A DNA stretch of 19,946 nt from CAYQPF01 sp964419225 (lineage in GTDB: Bacteria > Cloacimonadota > Cloacimonadia > Cloacimonadales > CAYQPF01). A model generated the notes under the pieces. It was not told the DNA's origin, made no database searches, and saw only the letters and a program-made list of their open reading frames with translations. The DNA lies in assembly GCA_964419225.1 (NCBI GenBank), contig CAYQPF010000093.1, positions 1-19,946 on the forward strand, written 5' to 3'. How positions within the stretch are numbered: the first letter of the stretch is position 1; every line of letters begins with the position of its first letter. This document shows positions 8,226 through 14,638 of this stretch, in pieces. Position numbers and translations under genes: made by a program.

Positions 8226-9299
8226 TTAATCCTTTATTATGCCTTTATTTTTCAACCAAACGATGAAATCGTTTACCTGGGCCTGTAGGTTTTCAAGGGC
8301 AAGTTTTTGTGCTCTTTTATTAATCTCAACCCGGACTTGGTTTGACAGGTTTTCTTTGGTGATTTCCAGATCAGATTGTTTGGCATCGTATTTTTTAAAT
8401 ATCTTTTCCTTAGCTGCACAGTATTTTTTTATTTTACTCTCACTTTCTATGCAATTCTTTTTTTCAGATGTAGAAAAATATTCGTTAAAAAGATCCTGCA
8501 TTTGAGTAGTCCTCAATGTATCAATATTCGCAAGTTCTTTCTCAATATTCTTGATTTTGGTATTTAATTCTGCAATGTCTGAATTCTTCTCAAAATCACT
8601 TGCATCAATAATTGGGTCATAAAAGACACCACAAGTAAACTGTCCGTAGGAATCGATCTGAGGAACTAATTTCCTGGCTACAGCTTTTGTATCCCAGGAA
8701 ACTATCGATGATGACCTTTTAGATCCTCCCAAATCTTCATAGTCTTCCTCTGTGACGAAAACAATTCCCAAATTGGATTCCGAGGAATATAAGTCCAGAC
8801 TGAGAGGCTTAGACCCATTCGGAATATCTATAAATTCAGTGTTCGAGTCTTTTTCGGCCATAGTCTCCTGATAAGAGACAATTTGCAGATCCGGGATTAG
8901 CTTAGAGAAAGAATCGAATTTTACGCCGTACTGTGAAAATATCTTGGTGATAACCTGTTGGGCATCAAGTTCAGAAATGAAAACTGGATAACTGACGGCT
9001 ACACAACCTGCCACACCTTGTCCATCACCGTGTTCGAAAACCGGAGCACATATGCGTTTTATGTCTCTTTCGCTTGTTGTAGGAAGAGTTTGGGTTTTGG
9101 ATTTAATTGTGACAGTTTGTGTACTTGCTTTCGTTGATACTTTATTTTCAGCTTGATTATTCTGAATAAACAAAGAAATGATCGCAAACAACATTGCTTT
9201 TTTTGAAATAAAGGGCATCTGATTATTCTGTGAAGGACAAAACTCTGTTTCTCTGGGATATTCAGGAACCTGGTATTTTGCCAAAGGTTTGATTTTCAA
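8226..9299 (-). CDS. Conserved hypothetical HGDG protein 1 (357 aa)
   Basis: Paralogue of the 4629-5702 product with the same architecture: polar start MKIKPLAKYQVPEYP, QMPF at 27-30, hydrophobic stretch at about 34-46, linker, CAPVFEHGDGQGVAGC at 84-99 (Cys84, His90, Cys99), FSQYGVKF, SNLGIVFVT, FTCGVFYDP with Cys223, a long charged helical region, then QAQVNDFIVWLK. The start is TTG (9299-9297), chosen because it aligns exactly with the ATG of the paralogue and has a strong GGAGGG (9312-9307) seven bases upstream; no in-frame ATG fits better. It lies 44 bases after the current stop of HEAT protein 1, but only 3 bases after a stop (9305-9303) in another frame that looks like the ancestral end of that gene. 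Function unknown; the fixed pairing with a HEAT protein suggests the two products act together. Confidence 0.75.
   Translation of the reverse strand: MKIKPLAKYQVPEYPRETEFCPSQNNQMPFISKKAMLFAIISLFIQNNQAENKVSTKASTQTVTIKSKTQTLPTTSERDIKRICAPVFEHGDGQGVAGCVAVSYPVFISELDAQQVITKIFSQYGVKFDSFSKLIPDLQIVSYQETMAEKDSNTEFIDIPNGSKPLSLDLYSSESNLGIVFVTEEDYEDLGGSKRSSSIVSWDTKAVARKLVPQIDSYGQFTCGVFYDPIIDASDFEKNSDIAELNTKIKNIEKELANIDTLRTTQMQDLFNEYFSTSEKKNCIESESKIKKYCAAKEKIFKKYDAKQSDLEITKENLSNQVRVEINKRAQKLALENLQAQVNDFIVWLKNKGIIKD
8250..8306 (-). repeat. 57-bp perfect repeat within HGDG genes, copy 1
   Basis: Identical to 4662-4718, at an offset of 3588 bp. Immediately upstream in the coding direction the two genes differ at most codons, so the block stands out. 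Confidence 0.9.
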
Positions 9300-9312
9300 A
9301 ATTTAGCCCTCC
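9297..9312 (-). promoter_or_regulatory. Ribosome binding site deciding a TTG start
   Basis: On the minus strand GGAGGG (9312-9307), seven spacer bases, then TTG (9299-9297). It sets the start of HGDG protein 1 and overlaps the out-of-frame stop TAA at 9305-9303. Confidence 0.75.
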
Positions 9313-9343
9313 ATATCTTTCTTCTTAGATCTGAGCAATTGTG

Positions 9344-12124
9344 TCACCATGAAGCCCAAATAATCGGATTTGTTGTATAATACTGGTTCGAAAATTTTAG
9401 TTGAAGTTGTCCAATTTTACTTAGCTTTCTTTTCTTACATTTTGAATATGCGGTAGCCATATTCTTATCAGGATTCACTTTCAAAAGATTGCACAAATCA
9501 TTAATAAACTCTTCTTTTCCAAGACATATCAGTGTAAAAGCAGCATTTTTTCTCTTTCTACCATCTGAGACCAAGTCCTTTTGCAAAACTTGTTTAGCTT
9601 GTTCCCAATGTTCAAGAAGCATTTGTTTGTTCTTTTTTCCAATCCAATAATAAACCTGCTCTTCAGGAGTTGTTGGCTTCCAGCCTAAACAATCGAGAGC
9701 AAAGCAAATTTCTTGATTTGCTTCCCAAGATGGCAGAACAGAAAGCAAAGTTGGGATAGCGTTCTTGTTTTTGAATTTACCGATTGCTTCAACAGCTAAA
9801 CGTGCTATTTGATCATCAGTTGGTTTCACGAATGTTAACAGCGTGTCATAAGCCAAAGGATCTCCTATCATTCCCAGAGACCAAATTGAATTAATACGAA
9901 TACTTCGAAAGGGATCATATAAACATTTCATTAAGGGAAGAACTGCCCTTGTGTCAGGCATCTTCCCAAGAGCATATGCAGAAGCTGCTTTGACATGATC
10001 ATCTTCATCATTCAAACAATTGATAAGAACTCCGATAGCTGTTGTATCACCGATCATGCCCAATGCTTCAGCACAATAACTACGGTTTCTATATTTAGGA
10101 TTCTTAAGATAGTCGATGAGCTTCTTAGTAGCTCTTTTATCCCCTATCTTTCCTAAGGTCATAACTGCTTCTATAAAATCGGAGTTATTCAATTTATTCA
10201 GATTATTCAGTAACGGAGTTACAGCAGATGGATCTTTAAGTTCTCCTAGTGATATAATTGAATAATACGAGACATATTCGTGGGAATTATTAATCAAAGG
10301 AATGAGATATTTAACAGCTTGTTTATCCCCTATTTTGCCAAGGGCTAAAACAGCTTGAGCTCGATTATCACCATCCGGATCATTCAGAACCCTGATTAAT
10401 GCCTTTGTTGCCCGTTTATCACGTAAATTTCCGAGAGCAATAGCTGCATCTCGTTTGTAATATCCATTCTTATCGTTTAACAATGAAATTAGTTTATCAA
10501 CTGCAGATGTATCTTGAATTTCACCAAGAGCTAAGATCACATCCTTAGAGTAGATTGATTGTGGAGTTTGGAGAGACTCGAGTAATGGCTTTACAGCTTT
10601 ACGCGATTTTAGCTTGCCTAAAGTACGTGCTGCCATTGATAAATTACTACTTTTACTCATTCTGAAATCATTAATTAAAGCTTCCTCAGCTAGAGAATCT
10701 CCGATACTTTCCAAAGCCTGAACTGTTTTATAGTTTAGTTCTGAGTCCTCTAAACAGTATTGGATCAAGGGTTGCACAGCGGTTTTTTCTCCAAGTTCAC
10801 CTAATGTTACAATTGCAGACTCCTGGATTATTTTATTGCTGTGTTGTAAACATTGTATGATTGTTTGAATGGACAGACTGTCATTTATGTCAGCTAAAGC
10901 TTCTATTGCACTTGTGTAGGTTTGATGCTTCAATTTCTCCTGAGACAATACATCAATCAACTGAGGAATTATTTTACTATCACCCAGATATCCTAAAGCA
11001 GATAAAGCTGTAGTACGTACATCGGAATTAGGATCATGCAAGTAGGGTCGAATGAGGTTAATTGCAATGCTGTCCGTTTCTGATTCCAAGCCTTGTATCG
11101 CAGCAACTCTGATTTCAGGGTTCGGATGCTTCAGACTGGTTTCATAAAAGTGCCTTGATGGTGGTACTTTTAAAGTAGTTAATGCATCAATTGTTAGTGC
11201 CCGGACATCTGCATCAGGGTGGTTAAGAAGGGCAGGGAGTATCTCACGAGCCTTATCAGGATCAAAATATTGTATTTTGAATATGGCCTCAATAAGTATT
11301 CTGGAATTTTGTTCGGTTTGTAAGCAGTTAATTAAAAATGGGAGAATTTTCTTGTTCCTGGAGGAAAACAGAGTATTTGCTGCAATTTCCCGGATTTTTT
11401 TATTTTTGTCATTGAAAAAGGAAATCAAGGTATTAAAAGCCAGATCATCATCAAAAGAATCAAGTGCTTCTATTGCACACTCTCTGTTACCTTCATTCGT
11501 GTCACTGGTATAGAAAATAATATAGGGCAAAGCTTTGGGATTGCCAATTTTTGCTAAGGAGCGTATTATATCTCCTTTAATAGATGTAGAGTCAGAATTG
11601 AGTAATCCAATTAGTGTATCAATAACTAAGCTGTCGTTAAAATTTCCTAGTTCATATGCTGAAAAAGATCTGATATCATTACTTTTATCTTTTAAAAATA
11701 GTAACAGAGGTTCTATTGCTTCATTTGAACCTGAATCCCCTAAGATAGTGATAATTCTACATTTGGATTGTGTATCAATGTCTTTTAAGGCTGGCAAAGC
11801 AGGAATCAGGAATTTGAGGACTATTTTGCTATCATCTATAGAATGTAATTCATCCCAAGCTCTGATAGCAATTAGGTATTGGATTCTATCTTCTTCTGGC
11901 AATGACCTTTGTATTATTTTTAGTTCCTTTTCACTTATTTCATAGTTAATCTGCCTGGGTCTCATTTTTTCTTCTACAAGTAGTTCACGTTCCTTTTGCA
12001 AATAACCCTTTTCAGTTATTTTATTATTAACACAGCCAAATAAGATAAGAGTTACAAAGAAAGTGAAAAGGAGTTTTAACCTTGTATCTATTGTTATCCT
12101 GAGGTTTTGTTTGAACAAAATCAA
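9344..12124 (-). CDS. HEAT-repeat lipoprotein-like protein 1 (926 aa), C-terminus probably frameshifted
   Basis: Residues 15-31 (RLKLLFTFFVTLILFGC) look like a type II signal with Cys31 as the lipidated residue; Phe at -2 is not ideal. Then come EEDRIQYLIAIRAWDEL at about 74-90 and more than twenty HEAT units of about 31 residues up to about 800, many starting with the pattern LGKIGDKRAxxxLIxxL. The conserved ending module begins LDCLGWKPTTPEEQVYYWIG (EQVYYWIG at 822-829) and aligns without gaps to HEAT protein 2 as far as YSKC (Cys896); the last 30 residues do not align. The start is TTG at 12124-12122, directly after the HD-GYP stop, with GAGGA (12133-12129) just upstream, so translation is coupled. 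Probable role: outer-membrane or periplasmic scaffold. No enzymatic motif is seen. Confidence 0.83.
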   Translation of the reverse strand: MILFKQNLRITIDTRLKLLFTFFVTLILFGCVNNKITEKGYLQKERELLVEEKMRPRQINYEISEKELKIIQRSLPEEDRIQYLIAIRAWDELHSIDDSKIVLKFLIPALPALKDIDTQSKCRIITILGDSGSNEAIEPLLLFLKDKSNDIRSFSAYELGNFNDSLVIDTLIGLLNSDSTSIKGDIIRSLAKIGNPKALPYIIFYTSDTNEGNRECAIEALDSFDDDLAFNTLISFFNDKNKKIREIAANTLFSSRNKKILPFLINCLQTEQNSRILIEAIFKIQYFDPDKAREILPALLNHPDADVRALTIDALTTLKVPPSRHFYETSLKHPNPEIRVAAIQGLESETDSIAINLIRPYLHDPNSDVRTTALSALGYLGDSKIIPQLIDVLSQEKLKHQTYTSAIEALADINDSLSIQTIIQCLQHSNKIIQESAIVTLGELGEKTAVQPLIQYCLEDSELNYKTVQALESIGDSLAEEALINDFRMSKSSNLSMAARTLGKLKSRKAVKPLLESLQTPQSIYSKDVILALGEIQDTSAVDKLISLLNDKNGYYKRDAAIALGNLRDKRATKALIRVLNDPDGDNRAQAVLALGKIGDKQAVKYLIPLINNSHEYVSYYSIISLGELKDPSAVTPLLNNLNKLNNSDFIEAVMTLGKIGDKRATKKLIDYLKNPKYRNRSYCAEALGMIGDTTAIGVLINCLNDEDDHVKAASAYALGKMPDTRAVLPLMKCLYDPFRSIRINSIWSLGMIGDPLAYDTLLTFVKPTDDQIARLAVEAIGKFKNKNAIPTLLSVLPSWEANQEICFALDCLGWKPTTPEEQVYYWIGKKNKQMLLEHWEQAKQVLQKDLVSDGRKRKNAAFTLICLGKEEFINDLCNLLKVNPDKNMATAYSKCKKRKLSKIGQLQLKFSNQYYTTNPIIWASW

Positions 12125-13360
12125 CTATTCCTCATCCGGATACTTACTCTTAATGGAAACAATCACCTCTCTGATATCGAGGAAGATTTCGATCAGTTCC
12201 GGGTCGAATTGGGAACCTGCACATCTGGCAAGTTCCTCCCAGACTTCATCAAAACTCCAGGCTTCTTTGTAGCAGCGTCTGCAGGAAAGCGCATCAAAGA
12301 CATCTGCAATTGCTACAATTCTGGCCATTAAAGGAATTTCTTCCCCGGTTTTGCCTTTGGCTCTGCCATTATCATTGATAAATCCTTCCAGAGGCTGCTC
12401 TGTTTCAATATTGATATATCCCGGATAACCCCTGCCATCCCAGCGTTCATGATGACAAAATGCTATATCGCGTGACATCATATCCAGTTCGGATTGCTCA
12501 TTAGCAAAGAGTCTGGCTCCGATCATCGGATGTTTTTTCATGTCTGCAAATTCTTCATCTGTCAGTTTACCGGCTTTTTTGAGTATGTTATCAGATATAC
12601 CGACTTTCCCGACATCGTGCAGCATGGCAGACATACGCAGCAAGTCTTTCTGATGATGCCATTCCTGCTCCGGGATATTATGTTTGACAGCCCAGCGTTC
12701 ATACAATTCGGAAGAATAGGCAGCCACACGGTTAACATGTGCTCCGGTCTCTTTGGGATCACGCATTTCAGCCATCTTTATCATCCGCAAAATAAGATCT
12801 CTGGTCATATCTGCACGCTGTAAAGCTACGGCAGCATTATTGGCAAAATGTTTAATAAAGGGTATATCTTCATCGGAAAAAGGAATAATATAGGCATCTT
12901 CATCTTTGGCATTAATCAACTGTAAAATACCGATAACTTTTTTAGCCGGTGTAACCAAAGGAATGGTCAACATTGAGACTGTATAATAGCCTGTTTTATC
13001 GTCAAATGCTTTATTAAACTTGTAAGGAGCTGCAGGATCAAGATCATAAACATCATCGATCTTCAATATTTGCCCCGATATTGCGACATAACCTGAAATT
13101 GATGCTTCACTGATTGGCATTCTGAAAGTGCTATAGACTAGTTTTTTCCCCGGAGGCAGATCACGCTGAAATGTGTCGTTCTGAGTATAACTGAAGAGTA
13201 GCTGATCATCTTCACAGATATAGAAAGAACCGGCATCAGCATTAACAAATTTACGTGCTTCACTGAGTATTGTTTCCATCAGAATATCGGTGTTGTTGAT
13301 CTGAGTCATTTTATTCCCGATATTGATTACTTCTTCCAGAATTTGCTCTCTGTCTCTCAT
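12125..13360 (-). CDS. GAF domain HD-GYP phosphodiesterase
   Basis: This 411-residue soluble protein has a GAF sensor at about 20-180 and an HD-GYP domain at about 195-395. The HD-GYP motifs are complete: ETGAHVNRV at 204-212, HDVGKVGISD at 248-257 (His248, Asp249), KKHPMIGARL at 275-284, HHERWDGRGYP at 303-313 and RIVAIADVFDAL at 347-358. Members hydrolyse c-di-GMP (some cGAMP) using a metal centre; the GAF domain senses a small ligand or redox state. Every metal ligand I can check is present, so activity is expected. The ATG at 13360 has AAGGA eight bases upstream. The next gene (HEAT protein 1) starts at the base after its stop, placing the signalling enzyme first in the HEAT/HGDG operon. 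Whether it controls those products is inference. Confidence 0.9.
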   Translation of the reverse strand: MRDREQILEEVINIGNKMTQINNTDILMETILSEARKFVNADAGSFYICEDDQLLFSYTQNDTFQRDLPPGKKLVYSTFRMPISEASISGYVAISGQILKIDDVYDLDPAAPYKFNKAFDDKTGYYTVSMLTIPLVTPAKKVIGILQLINAKDEDAYIIPFSDEDIPFIKHFANNAAVALQRADMTRDLILRMIKMAEMRDPKETGAHVNRVAAYSSELYERWAVKHNIPEQEWHHQKDLLRMSAMLHDVGKVGISDNILKKAGKLTDEEFADMKKHPMIGARLFANEQSELDMMSRDIAFCHHERWDGRGYPGYINIETEQPLEGFINDNGRAKGKTGEEIPLMARIVAIADVFDALSCRRCYKEAWSFDEVWEELARCAGSQFDPELIEIFLDIREVIVSIKSKYPDEE

Positions 13361-13492
13361 ATACCACTTCCTTTAATCTAAATTACCCATATCCATATTA
13401 TTAAGCAGGATTTTAGATAGTAAAAGTTTAGAAAAGTGTGCTAATTTAGCAAGTAAAATTTTTAACAGATTTTGGAGGCACTTTTAGACAAT

Positions 13493-13560
13493 GGACTATA
13501 GGGACTTAATGGACTTAATGGACTAAATGGACTATAGGGACTAAATGGACAGGAGGGACT
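13493..13560 (+). repeat. 9-bp tandem repeat, GGACTWWAT type, eight units
   Basis: GGAC recurs exactly every 9 bases at 13493, 13502, 13511, 13520, 13529, 13538, 13547 and 13556. Units are GGACTATAG, GGACTTAAT, GGACTAAAT and one GGACAGGAG, so phase is kept while the last four bases vary. Confidence 0.85.
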
Positions 13561-13651
13561 GAGTAATGATAGTTGTTAATGTGAAATAAGGCATGAACAC
13601 CAAGGATGAAGAGGGGGACGAGAGAGTTGAGAGTTAAATGAGAAGAGAAAT

Positions 13652-13689
13652 TGTTGAAACCCGCAGGCAAGTACTAAGTAGAGAGTGGG
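13652..13689. repeat. 38-bp direct repeat, copy 1
   Basis: Identical to 13788-13825, at an offset of 136 bp. It begins TGTTGAAACCCGCAGG and ends GAGAGTGGG; similarity continues a few bases further. Confidence 0.9.
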
Positions 13690-13742
13690 CAGTGTGCAGC
13701 AGTAGGCAGGGGGCAGTATGAGAGATGATAACTCACCCCCGG

Positions 13743-13765
13743 CCCCTCTCTTGCGAAGCGAGGGG
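13743..13765. repeat. 10-bp hairpin with GCG loop
   Basis: CCCCTCTCTT (13743-13752), GCG, AAGCGAGGGG (13756-13765), one mismatch. It lies between the two 38-bp repeat copies. No U-tract follows on either strand. Confidence 0.65.
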
Positions 13766-13787
13766 AGTGAAATGGGATCTGGGAAAA

Positions 13788-13825
13788 TGTTGAAACCCGC
13801 AGGCAAGTACTAAGTAGAGAGTGGG
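13788..13825. repeat. 38-bp direct repeat, copy 2
   Basis: Identical to 13652-13689. Both copies lie in the same orientation and bracket the hairpin at 13743-13765. Confidence 0.9.
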
Positions 13826-13860
13826 TAGTGGGGAAATTGAGAATTGGTTTTTCGAGAGAT

Positions 13861-13892
13861 GGACTAAAGGGACTATATGGACAGTATGGACT
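13861..13892 (+). repeat. 9-bp tandem repeat, second GGACT array, four units
   Basis: GGAC at 13861, 13870, 13879 and 13888, again at exact 9-base spacing, the same family as 13493-13560 and in the same orientation. Confidence 0.8.
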
Positions 13893-13970
13893 GGGGAAAA
13901 GGTGTCAGGGGCCAGGTGTTGGGTCTCATGGGCGAAGGAACTTGGGGATCGGATCGAGGAAGAGGATTGA

Positions 13971-14010
13971 GAACAAAGACGAACACGGACTAACACTGAC
14001 TAGCACAGAC
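13971..14010 (+). repeat. 10-bp-period repeat, AACACGGAC type, four units
   Basis: Units GAACAAAGAC, GAACACGGAC, TAACACTGAC and TAGCACAGAC, each ending in GAC, at exact 10-base spacing. The unit resembles the array at 4531-4570 on the opposite strand. Confidence 0.75.
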
Positions 14011-14064
14011 GAGAGAAGAGAACTGAGGGTACTATAGTTGGAGTATTGGTAGAAATTATAATTA

Positions 14065-14484
14065 TTAATGATTATAGCTGATCATATAGCTTCCGGCGAG
14101 AATAAGCAGAAGTCCGATAACCTGATAATAGGAGAATTGTTCTTTGAGGACAAACACCGCCAGAAGGACTGTCACTGCCGGATAGAGAGCGGTAAGACTA
14201 ACCACATAGGCTGAGGGTGCTTTGGAAAGAGCGAAATAGTAGAAAAGTGTACCCAGAATACCGGCTAAACCTGTTAGAAAAGTATAGAACAAGGCCTTAC
14301 CGGAATAGTTCACAACGGTACCGGTTTGTTTCACGATAAAAAACAGAACCAACGAAGCGATAGGGTAGAGGAAGTAGGACAAAGAAGAAATAGCCAGAGG
14401 ACTGTTGTACTTTGTAGCTATCTTACCGAAGAAAGTCCATAAACCCCAGAGGATGATAGTTAAGAGAATGTAGAGGTAAGTCAT
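14065..14484 (-). CDS. EamA/DMT family transporter, single-domain (139 aa)
   Basis: A hydrophobic protein with about five membrane segments: roughly 2-22, 30-52, 66-86, 90-112 and 117-136. The ALSKAPSAYVVSLTALYPAVTVLLAVFVLKE block (positions 85-115) is typical of the EamA domain (PF00892). Classical drug/metabolite exporters are about 290 residues with two EamA domains; this has one, as in the known 140-residue class, which would have to work as a dimer. The substrate cannot be told. The ATG at 14484 is preceded by a 7-bp tandem repeat instead of a recognisable ribosome binding site. It stands alone between two repeat-bearing gaps, downstream of the terminator that closes the ackA operon, and no terminator of its own is visible. 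Confidence 0.8.
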   Translation of the reverse strand: MTYLYILLTIILWGLWTFFGKIATKYNSPLAISSLSYFLYPIASLVLFFIVKQTGTVVNYSGKALFYTFLTGLAGILGTLFYYFALSKAPSAYVVSLTALYPAVTVLLAVFVLKEQFSYYQVIGLLLILAGSYMISYNH

Positions 14485-14486
14485 TT

Positions 14487-14514
14487 CAGGTGCCAGGTGT
14501 CAGGTGTCAGGTGC
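14487..14514. repeat. 7-bp tandem repeat CAGGTGY, four units
   Basis: CAGGTGC (14487), CAGGTGT (14494), CAGGTGT (14501), CAGGTGC (14508), followed by CAG. It begins 2 bases upstream of the EamA start codon, where a ribosome binding site is expected; in the mRNA it reads as repeated CACCTG. Related words (GGTGTCAGG, CCAGGTGTT) occur at 13901-13920. Confidence 0.85.
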
Positions 14515-14605
14515 CAGTGGGAGATAGGCTGAGGAAAGGAAGTTAAGAGGTAAGAGTGAAGAGATAAGCTGGTTATAATCATTTTTTCACCTATAATACA
14601 TTAGT

Positions 14606-14631
14606 AAAAAAAGGGCAGAACGAGTCTGCCC
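14606..14631 (-). terminator. Intrinsic terminator of the ndk-ackA-DUF1838 operon
   Basis: Minus-strand order: GGGCAGA (14631-14625), loop CTCGT, TCTGCCC (14619-14613), then seven U (14612-14606). It lies 8 bases past the DUF1838 stop codon. A textbook rho-independent terminator. Confidence 0.93.
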
Positions 14632-14638
14632 TGATAGT

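Larger units (their letters stand above)
13361..14064. other. 704-bp intergenic region, purine-rich, with periodic repeats
   Basis: No credible gene: open frames here are low-complexity and one is duplicated by a 38-bp repeat. From about 13485 to 14040 the plus strand is strongly purine-rich (long stretches of G and A). It holds 9-bp-period GGACT arrays (13493-13560, 13861-13892), a 38-bp direct repeat, a C/G-rich hairpin (13743-13765) and a 10-bp-period array (13971-14010). The first 100 bases (13361-13480) are AT-rich and may contain the promoter of the HD-GYP operon, but I could not pick one clearly. Confidence 0.65.

Noticed and set aside
12063..12331. Plus-strand open frames across the HD-GYP/HEAT1 junction
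   Set aside because: They are antisense to two well-supported coding regions and have no recognisable family pattern.
13576..13996. Two minus-strand open frames in the purine-rich gap
   Set aside because: Both are low-complexity; they share a peptide only because each crosses a copy of the 38-bp repeat.
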